A DNA stretch of 64,000 nucleotides from positions 34,933,851-34,997,850 of the forward strand of contig NC_079877.1 in NCBI RefSeq assembly GCF_029227915.1, in the 5' to 3' direction. Made by a program: the position numbers and the translations under genes. Shown piece after piece: positions 36,829 to 48,994 of the stretch (the stretch's first letter is position 1; each line of letters opens with the position of its first letter). Origin of the DNA: Hydractinia symbiolongicarpus (Eukaryota; Cnidaria; Hydrozoa; Anthoathecata; Hydractiniidae). The notes under the pieces are model-generated. The model saw only the letters and a program-made list of their open reading frames with translations. It searched no databases and had not been told where the DNA came from.

Positions 36829-38656
36829 ATGAAAACATTTTTGAAAACTACAAGTCTCATGTGTTTTAGTGGTGAAAAAATAATATAAAAAATCGTTCGG
36901 GAAATAGGTTTACTCCCTGGGTACTATCTTTGTATACTTTTGACTATACGGGCCAAGCCCGGGATTTACGGGAAATGGCGAGTTTTCGTTTGCCTGCGAT
37001 TAATCTTCTTTTATTCAGTGTCTCATCAAAAATGAAAACATTTTTAAAAACTACAAGTCTCATGCGTTTTAGTGGTGAAAAGATAATTTAAAAAATCGTT
37101 TTGGAAATGAGTTTACTCACAGGGTACTTTCTTTGTATACATTCGACTATACGGGCCAAGCCCGGGATTTACGGGAAATCGCCGGTTTTTGTTTGCCGGC
37201 GATTAAACCACTTTCATTAATCGTCTCATCAAAAATGAAAACATTTCTGAAAACTACAGGTGTCATGCGTTTTAATGGTGAAAAATTAATTTAAAAAATC
37301 GTTCGGGAAATGAGTTTACTCCCTGGGTACTTTCTTTGTATACTTTTGAATATACGGGCCGAGTCCGGGATTTACGGGAAATCGCGGGTTTTCGTTAGCC
37401 GGCGATTAAACTTCTTTTATTTAGCGTATCATCAAAAATGAAAACATTTTTAAAAACTACAAGTCTCATGGGCTTTAGTGGTGAAATAATAATTTAAAAA
37501 ATCGTTTGGGAAATGAGTTTACTCCCTGGGTACTTTCTTTGTATACTTTTGACTATACGGGCCGAGTCCGGGATTTACGGGAAATCGCAGGTTTTGGTTT
37601 GCCGGCGATTAAACTTCTTTTATTCAGCGTCTCATCAAAAATGAAAACATTTTTGAAAACTAAAAGTCTTATGCGTTTTAGTGGTGAAAAAATAATTTAA
37701 AAAATCGTTCTGAAAATAAGTTTACTCACAGGGTACTTTCTTTGTATACATTCGACTATACGGGCCAAGCCCGGGATTTACGGGAAATCACGGGTTTTCG
37801 TTTGCCGGCGATTAAACCTCTTTCATTTAGGCGTCTCATCCAAAATGAAAACATTTTTGAAAACTACAAGTCTCATGCGTTTTAGTGGTGAAAAAATAAT
37901 ATAAAAAATCGTTCCGGAAATGAGTTTACTTCTTGGGTACTTTCTTTGTATACTTTTGACTATACGGGCCAAGCCTGGGATTTACGGGAAATGGCGGGTT
38001 TTCGTTTGCCGGCGATTAAACTTCTTTTATTCAGTGTCTCATCAAAAATGAAAACATTTTTGAAAACTACAAGTCTCATGCGTTTTAGTGGTGAAAAAAA
38101 AATTTAAAAAATCGTTTTGGAAATGAGTTTACTCACAGGGTACTTTCTTTGTATACATTCGACTATACGGGCCAAGCCCGGGATTTACGGGAAATCGCGG
38201 GTTTTCGTTTGCCGGCGATTAAACCTCTTTCATTAAGCGTCTCATCAAAAATGAAAACATTTTTGAAAACTACAAGTCTCATGCGTTTTAGTGGTGAAAA
38301 AAAAAATTAAAAAATCGTTCGGAAAATGAGTTTACTCCCTGGGTACTTTCTTTGTATACATTCGACTACACGGGCCAAGCCCGGGATTTAGGGGAAATCG
38401 CTGGTTTTCGTTTGCCGGCGATTAAACCTCTTTCAGTAGGCGTCTCCTCAAAAATGAAAACATTTTTAAAAACTACAAGTCTCATGCCTTTTAGTGGTGA
38501 AAAAATAATTTAAAAAATCGTTCGGGAAATGAGTTTACTCCCTGGGTACTTTCTTTGTACACTTTTGACTATACGGGCCGAGTCCGGGATTTAAGGGAAA
38601 TCGCGGGTTTTCATTTGCCGGCGATTAAACTTCTTTTATTCAGCGTCCCATCAAAA
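36829..38656. repeat. 9-unit HOR copy (1828 bp)
   Basis: The same order as the previous copy but without the internal five-unit duplication, so 14 units become 9. One unit is 204 bp through an extra T in TTTCATTTAGGCG. It ends with the unit carrying TGTACAC and GATTTAAGGG (38590). Confidence 0.88.
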
Positions 38657-38777
38657 ATGAAAACATTTTTGAAAACTACAAGTCTCATGTGTTTTAGTGG
38701 TGAAAAAGGAATATAAAAAATCGTTCGGGAAATGAGTTTACTCCCTGGGTACTTTCTTTGTATACTTTTGACTATAC

Positions 38778-38809
38778 GGGCCAAGCCGGGATTTACGGGA
38801 AATGGCGGG
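38778..38809 (+). other. Canonical G-quadruplex motif
   Basis: Loops of 7, 6 and 7 bases. The first loop is CCAAGCC, the shortened form of CCAAGCCC, in a GGAAATGGCGGG unit. Confidence 0.7.
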
Positions 38810-40076
38810 TTTTCGTTTGCCGGCGATTAATCTTCTTTTATTCAGTGTCTCATCAAAAATGAAAACATTTTTGAAAACTACAAGTCTCATGCGTTTTAGT
38901 GGTAAAAAGATAATTTAAAAAATCGTTTTGAAAATGAGTTTACTCACAGGGTACTTTCTTTGTATACATTCGACTATACGGGCCAAGCCCGGGTTTTACG
39001 GGAAATCGCGGGTTTTCGTTTGCCGGCGATTAAACCACTTTCATTAATCGTCTCATCAAAAATGAAAACATTTCTGAAAACTACATGTCTCATGCGTTTT
39101 AATGGTGAAAAATTAATTTAAAAAATCGTTCGGGAAATGAGTTTACTCCCTGGGTACTTTCTTTGTATACTTTTGAATATACGGGCCGAGTCCGGGATTT
39201 ACGGGAAATCGCGAGTTTTCGTTAGCCGGCGATTAAACTTCTTTTATTCAGCGTATCATCAAAAATGAAAACATTTTTAAAAACTACAAGTCTCATGGGC
39301 TTTAGTAGTTAAATAATAATTTAAAAAATCGTTTGGGAAATGAGTTTACTCCCTGGGTACTTTCTTTGTATACATTCGACTATACGGGCCAAGCCCGGGA
39401 TTTACGGGAAATCGCCGGTTTTTGTTTGCCGGCGATTAAACCACTTTCATTAATCGTCTCATCAAAAATGAAAACATTTCTGAAAACTACAGGTGTCATG
39501 CGTTTTAATGGTGAAAAATTAATTTAAAAAATCGTTCGGGAAATGAGTTTACTCCCTGGGTACTTTCTTTGTATACTTTTGAATATACGGGCCGAGTCCG
39601 GGATTTACGGGAAATCGCGGGTTTTCGTTAGCCGGCGATTAAACTTCTTTTATTTAGCGTATCATCAAAAATGAAAACATTTTTAAAAACTACAAGTCTC
39701 ATGGGCTTTAGTGGTGAAATAATAATTTAAAAAATCGTTTGGGAAATGAGTTTACTCCCTGGGTACTTTCTTTGTATACTTTTGACTATACGGGCCGAGT
39801 CCGGGATTTACGGGAAATCACGGGTTTTCGTTTGCCGGCGATTAAACCTCTTTCATTAGGCGTCTCATCCAAAATGAAAACATTTTTGAAAACTACAAGT
39901 CTCATGCGTTTTAGTGGTGAAAAAATAATATAAAAAATCGTTCCGGAAATGAGTTTACTTCTTGGGTACTTTCTTTGTATACTTTTGACTATACGGGCCA
40001 AGCCTGGGATTTACCGGAAATGGCGGGTTTTCGTTTGCCGGCGATTAAACTTCTTTTATTCAGTGTCTCATCAAAA

Positions 40077-40279
40077 ATGAAAACATTTTTGAAAACTACA
40101 AGTCTCATGCGTTTTAGTGGTGAAAAAAAAATTTAAAAAATCGTTTTGGAAATGAGTTTACTCACAGGGTACTTTCTTTGTATACATTCGACTATACGGG
40201 CCAAGCCCGGGATTTACGGGAAATCGCGGGTTTTCGTTTGCCGGCGATTAAACCTCTTTCATTAAGCGTCTCATCAAAA
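40077..40279. repeat. Representative type B unit
   Basis: A 203-bp unit with the full type B signature: CGTTTTGGAAATGAG, ACTCACAGGG, TATACATTCGACTATACGG, CCAAGCCCGGG and CCTCTTTCATTAAG. These markers tend to travel together over the last 140 bases of the unit. This type contains a CCCGGG site that type A lacks. Confidence 0.88.
40187..40200 (+). other. CENP-B-box-like near match (representative)
   Basis: In type B and D units the sequence TTCGACTATACGGG (or TTCGACTACACGGG) has the TTCG and CGGG ends and the central A of the mammalian CENP-B box, TTCG-N4-A-N2-CGGG. The first spacer has three bases, not four. It is therefore not a true box. Type C units have TTCAAC and type A units TTTTGAC at this place, so only some units carry it. 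Confidence 0.35.
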
Positions 40280-40295
40280 ATGAAAACATTTTTGA
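40274..40295. other. Inverted repeat at unit boundary (representative)
   Basis: Arms TCAAAAATG and CATTTTTGA flank an AAAA loop, a perfect 9-bp stem that spans the end of one unit and the start of the next. It recurs in most units with ATTTTTGAAAAC. Units with ATTTTTAAAAAC keep a 7-bp stem. The 22-bp deletion units lose the right arm. It could extrude as a cruciform or hairpin. Whether it does is not shown by sequence. Confidence 0.85.
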
Positions 40296-40482
40296 AAACT
40301 ACAAGTCTCATGCGTTTTAGTGGTGAAAAAAAAAATTAAAAAATCGTTCGGAAAATGAGTTTACTCCCTGGGTACTTTCTTTGTATACATTCGACTACAC
40401 GGGCCAAGCCCGGGATTTAGGGGAAATCGCTGGTTTTCGTTTGCCGGCGATTAAACCTCTTTCAGTAGGCGTCTCCTCAAAA
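40280..40482. repeat. Representative type D unit
   Basis: A 203-bp unit with a long A run (GAAAAAAAAAATT), TATACATTCGACTACACGG, GATTTAGGGGAAATCGCTGG and CCTCTTTCAGTAGGCGTCTCC. Type D units follow type B units in the HORs at 36-41, 46-48 and 50-51 kb, and occur alone near 18.9, 27.5, 57.6 and 58.6 kb. Confidence 0.85.
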
Positions 40483-40806
40483 ATGAAAACATTTTTAAAA
40501 ACTACAAGTCTCATGCCTTTTAGTGGTGAAAAAATAATTTAAAAAATCGTTCGGGAAATGAGTTTACTCCCTGGGTACTTTCTTTGTACACTTTTGACTA
40601 TACGGGCCGAGTCCGGGATTTAAGGGAAATCGCGGGTTTTCATTTGCCGGCGATTAAACTTCTTTTATTCAGCATCCCATCAAAAATGAAAACATTTTTG
40701 AAAACTACAAGTCTCATGTGTTTTAGTGGTGAAAAAAGAATATAAAAAATCGTTCGGGAAATGAGTTTACTCCCTGGGTACTTTCTTTGTATACTTTTGA
40801 CTATAC

Positions 40807-40838
40807 GGGCCAAGCCGGGATTTACGGGAAATGGCGGG
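40807..40838 (+). other. Canonical G-quadruplex motif
   Basis: The same CCAAGCC form as 38778, 2029 bp further on, in the next HOR copy. Confidence 0.7.
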
Positions 40839-42632
40839 TTTTCGTTTGCCGGCGATTAATCTTCTTTTATTCAGTGTCTCATCAAAAATGAAAACATTTT
40901 TGAAAACTACAAGTCTCATGCGTTTTAGTGGTAAAAAGATAATTTAAAAAATCGTTTTGGAAATGAGTTTACTCACAGGGTACTTTCTTTGTATACATTC
41001 GACTATACGGGCCAAGCCCGGGTTTTACGGGAAATCGCGGGTTTTCGTTTGCCGGCGATTAAACCACTTTCATTAATCGTCTCATCAAAAATGAAAACAT
41101 TTCTGAAAACTACATGTCTCATGCGTTTTAGTGGTGAAAAATTAATTTAAAAAATCGTTCGGGAAATGAGTTTACTCCCTGGGTACTTTCTTTGTATACT
41201 TTTGAATATACGGGCCGAGTCCGGGATTTACGGGAAATCGCGGGTTTTCGTTAGCCGGCGATTAAACTTCTTTTATTCAGCGTATCATCAAAAATGAAAA
41301 CATTTTTAAAAACTACAAGTCTCATGGGCTTTAGTAGTTAAATAATAATTTAAAAAATCGTTTGGGAAATGAGTTTACTCCCTGGGTACTTTCTTTGTAT
41401 ACTTTTGACTATACGGGCCGAGTCCGGGATTTACGGGAAATCGCAGGTTTTCGTTTGCCGACGATTAAACTTCTTTTATTCAGCGTCTTATCAAAAATGA
41501 AAACATTTTTGAAAACTACAAGTCTTATGCGTTTTAGTGGTGAAAAAATAATTTAAAAAATCGTTCTGAAAATGAGTTTACTCACAGGGTACTTACTTTG
41601 TATACATTCGACTATACGGGCCAAGCCCGGGATTTACGGGAAATCACGGGTTTTCGTTTGCCGGCGATTAAACCTCTTTCATTAAGCGTCTCATCAAAAA
41701 TGAAAACATTTTTAAAAACTACAAGTCTCATGCGTTTTAGTGGTGAAAAAATAATATAAAAAATCGTTCGGGAAATGAGTTTACTCCCTGGGTACTTTCT
41801 TTGTATACTTTTGACTATACGGGCCGAGTCCGGGGTTTACGGGAAATCGCAGGTTTTCGTTTGCCGACGATTAAACTTCTTTTATTCAGCGTCTTATCAA
41901 AAATGAAAACATTTTTGAAAACTACAAGTCTTATGCGTTTTAGTGGTGAAAAAATAATTTAAAAAATCGTTCTGAAAATGAGTTTACTCACAGGGTACTT
42001 ACTTTGTATACATTCGACTATACGGGCCAAGCCCGGGATTTACGGGAAATCACGGGTTTTCGTTTGCCGGCGATTAAACCTCTTTCATTAAGCGTCTCAT
42101 CAAAAATGAAAACATTTTTGAAAACTACAAGTCTCATGCGTTTTAGTGGTGAAAAAATAATATAAAAAATCGTTCGGGAAATGAGTTTACTCCCTGGGTA
42201 CTTTCTTTGTATACTTTTGACTATACGGGCCGAGTCCGGGGTTTACGGGAAATGGTGGGTTTTCGTTTGCCGGCGATTAAATTCCATTTATTCAGCGTCT
42301 CATCAAAAATGAAAACATTTTTAAAAACTACAAGTCTCATGGGCTTTAGTGGTGAAATAATAATTTAAAAAATCGTTCGGGAAATGAGTTTACTCCCTGG
42401 GTACTTTCTTTGTATACATTCGACTACACGAGTCAAGCCCGGGTTTTAGGGGAAATCGCTGGTTTTCGTTTGCCGGCGATTAAACTTCTTTTATTCAGCG
42501 TCCCATCAAAAATGAAAACATTTTTGAAAACTACAAGTCTCATGTGTTTTAGTGGTGAAAAAATAATATAAAAAATTGTTCGGGAAATGAGTTTACTCCC
42601 TGGGTACTTTCTTTGTATACTTTTGACTATAC

Positions 42633-42664
42633 GGGCCAAGCCGGGATTTACGGGAAATGGCGGG
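42633..42664 (+). other. Canonical G-quadruplex motif
   Basis: The CCAAGCC form with loops of 7, 6 and 7 bases. It follows a unit with AAAAATTGTTCGGG. Confidence 0.7.
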
Positions 42665-44052
42665 TTTTCGTTTGCCGGCGATTAATCTTCTTTTATTCAG
42701 TGTCTCATCAAAAATGAAAACATTTTTGAAAACTACAAGTCTCATGCGTTTTAGTGGTAAAAAGATAATTTAAAAAATCGTTTTGGAAATGAGTTTACTC
42801 ACAGGGTACTTTCTTTGTATACATTCGACTATACGGGCCAAGCCCGGGTTTTACGGGAAATCGCGGGTTTTCGTTTGCCGGCGATTAAACCACTTTCATT
42901 AATCGTCTCATCAAAAATGAAAACATTTTTGAAAACTACATGTCTCATGCGTTTTAGTGGTGAAAAATTAATTTAAAAAATCGTTCGGGAAATGAGTTTA
43001 CTCCCTGGGTACTTTCTTTGTATACTTTTGAATATACGGGCCGAGTCCGGGATTTACGGGAAATCGCGGGTTTTCGTTAGCCGGCGATTAAACTTCTTTT
43101 ATTCAGCGTATCATCAAAAATGAAAACATTTTTGAAAACTACAAGTCTCATGCGTTTTAGTGGTAAAAAGATAATTTAAAAAATCGTTTTGGAAATGAGT
43201 TTACTCACAGGGTACTTTCTTTGTATACATTCGACTATACGGGCCAAGCCCGGGTTTTACGGGAAATCGCGGGTTTTCGTTTGCCGGCGATTAAACCACT
43301 TTCATTAATCGTCTCATCAAAAATGAAAACATTTTTGAAAACTACATGTCTCATGCGTTTTAGTGGTGAAAAATTAATTTAAAAAATCGTTCGGGAAATG
43401 AGTTTACTCCCTGGGTACTTTCTTTGTATACTTTTGAATATACGGGCCGAGTCCGGGATTTACGGGAAATCGCGGGTTTTCGTTAGCCGGCGATTAAACT
43501 TCTTTTATTCAGCGTATCATCAAAAATGAAAACATTTTTAAAAACTGCAAGTCTCATGGGCTTTATTAGTTAAATAATAATTTAAAAAATCGTTTGGGAA
43601 ATGAGTTTACTCTCTGGGTACTTTCTTTGTATACTTTTGACTATACGGGCCGAGTCCGGGATTTACGGGAAATCGCAGGTTTTCGTTTGCCGACGATTAA
43701 ACTTCTTTTATTCAGCGTCTTATCAAAAATGAAAACATTTTTGAAAACTACAAGTCTTATGCGTTTTAGTGGTGAAAAAATAATTTAAAAAATCGTTCTG
43801 AAAATGAGTTTACTCACAGGGTACTTACTTTGTATACATTCGACTATACGGGCCAAGCCCGGGATTTACGGGAAATCACGGGTTTTCGTTTGCCGGCGAT
43901 TAAACCTCTTTCATTAAGCGTCTCATCAAAAATGAAAACATTTTTGAAAACTACAAGTCTCATGTGTTTTAGTGGTGAAAAAATAATATAAAAAATCGTT
44001 CGGGAAATGAGTTTACTCCCTGGGTACTTTCTTTGTATACTTTTGACTATAC

Positions 44053-44084
44053 GGGCCAAGCCGGGATTTACGGGAAATGGCGGG
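44053..44084 (+). other. Canonical G-quadruplex motif
   Basis: The CCAAGCC form with loops of 7, 6 and 7 bases, last of the nine that I located. Confidence 0.7.
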
Positions 44085-45554
44085 TTTTCGTTTGCCGGCG
44101 ATTAATCTTCTTTTATTCAGTGTCTCATCAAAAATGAAAACATTTTTGAAAACTACAAGTCTCATGCGTTTTAGTGGTAAAAAGATAATTTAAAAAATCG
44201 TTTTGGAAATGAGTTTACTCACAGGGTACTTTCTTTGTATACATTCGACTATACGGGCCAAGCCCGGGTTTTACGGGAAATCGCGGGTTTTCGTTTGCCG
44301 GCGATTAAACCACTTTCATTAATCGTCTCATCAAAAATGAAAACATTTCTGAAAACTACATGTCTCATGCGTTTTAGTGGTGAAAAATTAATTTAAAAAA
44401 TCGTTCGGGAAATGAGTTTACTCCCTGGGTACTTTCTTTGTATACTTTTGAATATACGGGCCGAGTCCGGGATTTACGGGAAATCGCGGGTTTTCGTTAG
44501 CCGGCGATTAAACTTCTTTTATTCAGCGTATCATCAAAAATGAAAACATTTTTAAAAACTACAAGTCTCATGGGCTTTATTAGTTAAATAATAATTTAAA
44601 AAATCGTTTGGGAAATGAGTTTACTCTCTGGGTACTTTCTTTGTATACTTTTGACTATACGGGCCGAGTCCGGGATTTACGGGAAATCGCAGGTTTTCGT
44701 TTGCCGACGATTAAACTTCTTTTATTCAGCGTCTTATCAAAAATGAAAACATTTTTGAAAACTACAAGTCTTATGCGTTTTAGTGGTGAAAAAATAATTT
44801 AAAAAATCGTTCTGAAAATGAGTTTACTCACAGGGTACTTACTTTGTATACATTCGACTATACGGGCCAAGCCCGGGATTTACGGGAAATCACGGGTTTT
44901 CGTTTGCCGGCGATTAAACCTCTTTCATTAAGCGTCTCATCAAAAATGAAAACATTTTTTAAAACTACAAGTCTCATGCGTTTTAGTGGTGAAAAAATAA
45001 TATAAAAAATCGTTCGGGAAATAAGTTTACTCCCTGGGTACTTTCTTTGTATACTTTTGACTATACGGGCCGAGTCCGGGGTTTACGGGAAATGGTGGGT
45101 TTTCGTTTGCCGGCGATTAAATTCCATTTATTCAGCGTCTCATCAAAAATGAAAACATTTTTAAAAACTACAAGTCTCATGGGCTTTAGTGATGAAATAA
45201 TAATATAAAAAATCGTTCGGGAAATGAGTTTACTCCCTGGGTACTTTCTTTGTATACATTCGACTACACGAGTCAAGCCCGGGTTTTAGGGGAAATCGCT
45301 GGTTTTCGTTTGCCGGCGATTAAACCTCTTTCATAAAGCGTCTCATCAAAAATGAAAACATTTTTGAAAACTACAAGTCTCATGCGTTTGAGTGGTGAAA
45401 AAATAATTTAAAAAATCGTTCGCGAAATGAGTTTACTCCCTGGGTACTTTCTTTGTATACTTTTGACTATACGGGCCGAGTCCGGGGTTTACGGGAAATG
45501 GCGGGTTTTCGTTTGCCGGCGATTAAACTCCATTTATTCAGCGTCTCATCAAAA

Positions 45555-45747
45555 ATAAAACACTTTTAAAAACTACAAGTCTCATGGGCTTTAGTGGTGA
45601 AATAATAATTTAAAAAATCGTTCGGGAAATGAGTTTACTCCCTGGTTACTTTTTTGTATACTTTTGACTTTAGACCGGGATTTACTGGAAATCGCAGGTT
45701 TTCGTTTGCCGGCGATTAAACTTCTTTTATTCAGCGTCTCATCAAAA
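45555..45747. repeat. 193-bp unit with only the GACTTTAG replacement
   Basis: Starts ATAAAACACTTTT, one base short. It keeps the complete 5' part (ACTACAAGTCTCATGGG), but has GGTTACTTTTTTG and GACTTTAGACC, as in the unit at 33635. It is the third deletion state: the net 8-bp loss without the 22-bp loss. Confidence 0.88.
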
Positions 45748-46153
45748 ATGAAAACATTTTTAAAAACTACAAGTCTCATGCGTTTTAGTGGTGAAAAAAT
45801 AATTTAAAAAATCGTTCGGGAAATGAGTTTACTCCCTGGGTACTTTCTTTGTATACCTTTGACTATACGGGCCGAGTCCGGGGTTTACGGGAAATGTCGG
45901 GTTTTCGTTTGCCGGCGATTAAACTCCTTTTATTCAGCGTCTCATCAAAAATGAAAACATTTTTAAAAAATACAAGTCTCATGGGCTTTAGTGGTGAAAT
46001 AATAATTTAAAAAATCGTTCGGGAAATGAGTTTAATCACAGGGTACTTTCTTTGTATACATTCGACTATACGGGACAAGCCCGGGATTTACGGGAAATCG
46101 CGGGTTTTCGTTTGCCGGCGATTAAACCTCTTTCAGTAGGCGTTTCATTAAAA
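45748..46153. repeat. Two units before the 14-unit block
   Basis: Two type A/B chimeric units with GTATACCTTTGAC and GGGAAATGTCGGG, then TTTAATCACAGGG. They recur at about 49.2-49.6 and 53.04-53.45 kb directly before the other copies of the block. Confidence 0.8.
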
Positions 46154-48994
46154 ATGAAAACATTTTTGTAAACTACAAGCCTCATTCGTTCAAGTGGTGC
46201 AGAAATAATTTGAAAAATCGTTCGGGGAAATCAGTTTACTCTTTGGGTACTTTCTTTATATACATTCAACTATACGGGCCAAGCCCGGGATTTACGGGAA
46301 ATCGCGGGTTTTCGTTTGGCGGCGATTAAACTTCTTTTATTCAGCGTCTCATCAAAAATGAAAACAAGTTTGAAAACTACAAGTCTCATGCGTTTTAGTG
46401 GTGAAAAATAATTTAAAAAATCGTTCGGGAAATGAGTTTACTCCCTGGGTACTTTCTTTGTATACTTTTGACTATACGGGCCAAGCCCGGGATTTACAGG
46501 AAATGGCGGGTTTTCGTTTGCCGGCGATTAAACTTCTTTTATTCAGCGTCTCATCAAAAATGAAAACATTTTTGAAAACTACAAGTCTCATGCGTTTTAG
46601 TGGTGAAAAAAAAATTTAAAAAATCGTTTTGGAAATGAGTTTACTCACAGGTTACTTTCTTTGTATACATTCGACTATACAGGCCAAGCCCGGGATTTAC
46701 GGGAAATCGCGGGTTTTGGTTTGCCGGCGATTAAACCTCTTTGATTAGGCGTCTCATCAAAAATGAAAACATTTTTGAAAACTACAAGTCTCATGCGTTT
46801 TAGTGGTGAAAAAAAATTTAAAAAATCGTTCGGGAAATGAGTTTACTCCCTGGGTACTTTCTTTGTATACATTCGACTACACGGGCCAAGCCCGGGATTT
46901 AGGGGAAATCGCTGGTTTTCCTTTGCCGGCGATTAAACCTCTTTCAGTAGGCGTCTCCTCAAAAATGAAAGCATTTTTGAAAACTACAAGTCTCATGCCT
47001 TTTAGTGGTGGAAAAAAAATTTAAAAAATCGTTTTGGAAATGAGTTTACTCACAGGGTACTTTCTTTGTATACATTCGACTATACGGGCCAAGCCCGGGA
47101 TTTACGGGAAATCGCGGGTTTTCGTTTGCCGGCGATTAAACCTCTTTCATTAAGCGTCTCATCAAAAATGAAAACATTTTTGAAAACTACAAGTCTCATG
47201 CGTTTTAGTGGTGAAAAAAAAAATTAAAAAATCGTTCGGAAAATGAGTTTACTCCCTGGGTACTTTCTTTGTATACATTCGACTACACGGGCCAAGCCCG
47301 GGATTTAGGGGAAATCGCTGGTTTTCGTTTGCCGGCGATTAAACCTCTTTCAGTAGGCGTCTCCTCAAAAATGAAAACATTTTTGAAAACTACAAGTCTC
47401 ATGCCTTTTAGTGGTGAAAAAATAATTTAAAAAATCGTTCGGGAAATGAGTTTACTCCCTGGGTACTTTCTTTGTACACTTTTGACTATACGGGCCGAGT
47501 CCGGGATTTACGGGAAATCGCGGGTTTTCATTTGCCGGCGATTAAACTTCTTTTATTCAGCGTCCCATCAAAAATGAAAACATTTTTGAAAACTACAAGT
47601 CTCATGTGTTTTAGTGGTGAAAAAATAATATAAAAAATCGTTCGGGAAATGAGTTTACTCCCTGGGTACTTTCTTTGTATACTTTTGACTATACGGGCCA
47701 AGCCCGGGATTTACGGGAAATGGCGGGTTTTCGTTTGCCGGCGATTAATCTTCTTTTATTCAGTGTCTCATCAAAAATGAAAACATTTTTGAAAACTACA
47801 AGTCTCATGCGTTTTAGTGGTAAAAAGATAATTTAAAAAATCGTTTTGGAAATGAGTTTACTCACAGGGTACTTTCTTTGTATACATTCGACTATACGGG
47901 CCAAGCCCGGGTTTTACGGGAAATCGCGGGTTTTCTTTTGCCGGCGATTAAACCACTTTCATTAATCGTCTCATCAAAAATGAAAACATTTCTGAAAACT
48001 ACATGTCTCATGCGTTTTAGTGGTGAAAAATTAATTTAAAAAATCGTTCGGGAAATGAGTTTACTCCCTGGGTACTTTCTTTGTATACTTTTGAATATAC
48101 GGGCCGAGTCCGGGATTTACGGGAAATCGCGGGTTTTCGTTAGCCGGCGATTAAACTTCTTTTATTCAGCGTATCATCAAAAATGAAAACATTTTTAAAA
48201 ACTACAAGTCTCATGGGCTTTAGTAGTTAAATAATAATTTAAAAAATCGTTTGGGAAATGAGTTTACTCCCTGGGTACTTTCTTTGTATACTTTTGACTA
48301 TACGGGCCGAGTCCGGGATTTACGGGAAATCGCAGGTTTTCGTTTGCCGACGATTAAACTTCTTTTATTCAGCGTCTTATCAAAAATGAAAACATTTTTG
48401 AAAACTACAAGTCTTATGCGTTTTAGTGGTGAAAAAATAATTTAAAAAATCGTTCTGAAAATGAGTTTACTCACAGGGTACTTTCTTTGTATACATTCGA
48501 CTATACGGGCCAAGCCCGGGATTTACGGGAAATCACGGGTTTTCGTTTGCCGGCGATTAAACCTCTTTCATTAAGCGTCTCATCAAAAATGAAAACATTT
48601 TTGAAAACTACAAGTCTCATGCGTTTTAGTGGTGAAAAAATAATATAAAAAATCGTTCGGGAAATGAGTTTACTCCCTGGGTACTTTCTTTGTATACTTT
48701 TGACTATACGGACCGAGTCCGGGGTTTACGGGAAATGGTGGGTTTTCGTTTGCCGGCGATTAAATTCCATTTATTCAGCGTCTCATCAAAAATGAAAACA
48801 TTTTTAAAAACTACAAGTCTCATGGGCTTTAGTGGTGAAATAATAATTTAAAAAATCGTTCGGGAAATGAGTTTAATCACAGGGTACTTTCTTTGTATAC
48901 ATTCGACTATACGGGACAAGCCCGGGATTTACGGGAAATCGCGGGTTTTCGTTTGCCGGCGATTAAACCTCTTTCAGTAGGCGTTTCATTAAAA
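46154..48994. repeat. 14-unit HOR block, copy A (2841 bp)
   Basis: Begins with a type C unit carrying TTTTTGTAAACTAC and CGTTCAAGTGG (46191). B, D, B, D units follow, then TGTACAC, CAGTGTCTC, AACCACTTTC, GAATATACGG, GGCTTTAGTAGTTAAAT and GCCGACGATT units. The opening unit recurs at 48995, 49605 and 53449. The section 46154 to about 48.8 kb matches 49605 to about 52.3 kb at a distance of 3450-3451 bp, which is 17 units. Confidence 0.86.

Larger units (their letters stand above)
38657..40685. repeat. 10-unit HOR copy (2029 bp)
   Basis: Again the same order, but with the AACCACTTTC/TAATCG and GAATATACGG pair present in two versions (from 39062 and from 39468) and one other unit missing, giving ten. 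The GGCTTTAGTAGTTAAATAAT unit near 39300 is new here and is inherited by the later copies at 41.3, 48.2 and 51.7 kb. Confidence 0.85.
40686..45554. repeat. 24 units with nested 2- and 5-unit duplications
   Basis: The order of the previous HOR continues but is locally duplicated. The pair with GCCGACGATT and TACTTACTTTG starts at 41294 and again near 41700. A pair at 42714-43119 (TAAAAAGATAA, AACCACTTTC, GAATATACGG) is repeated at 43120-43525. A five-unit section from 43526 is repeated from 44540, 1014 bp later, each with CTTTATTAGTTAAATAAT. Type A inserts with ATGGTGGG and ACGAGTCAAGCC units appear near 42.25 and 45.1 kb. Confidence 0.82.

Noticed and set aside
40187-40200. True CENP-B box
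   Set aside because: The spacer between TTCG and the central A is one base too short in every unit that I checked, so it does not meet the consensus. It is kept only as a near match.
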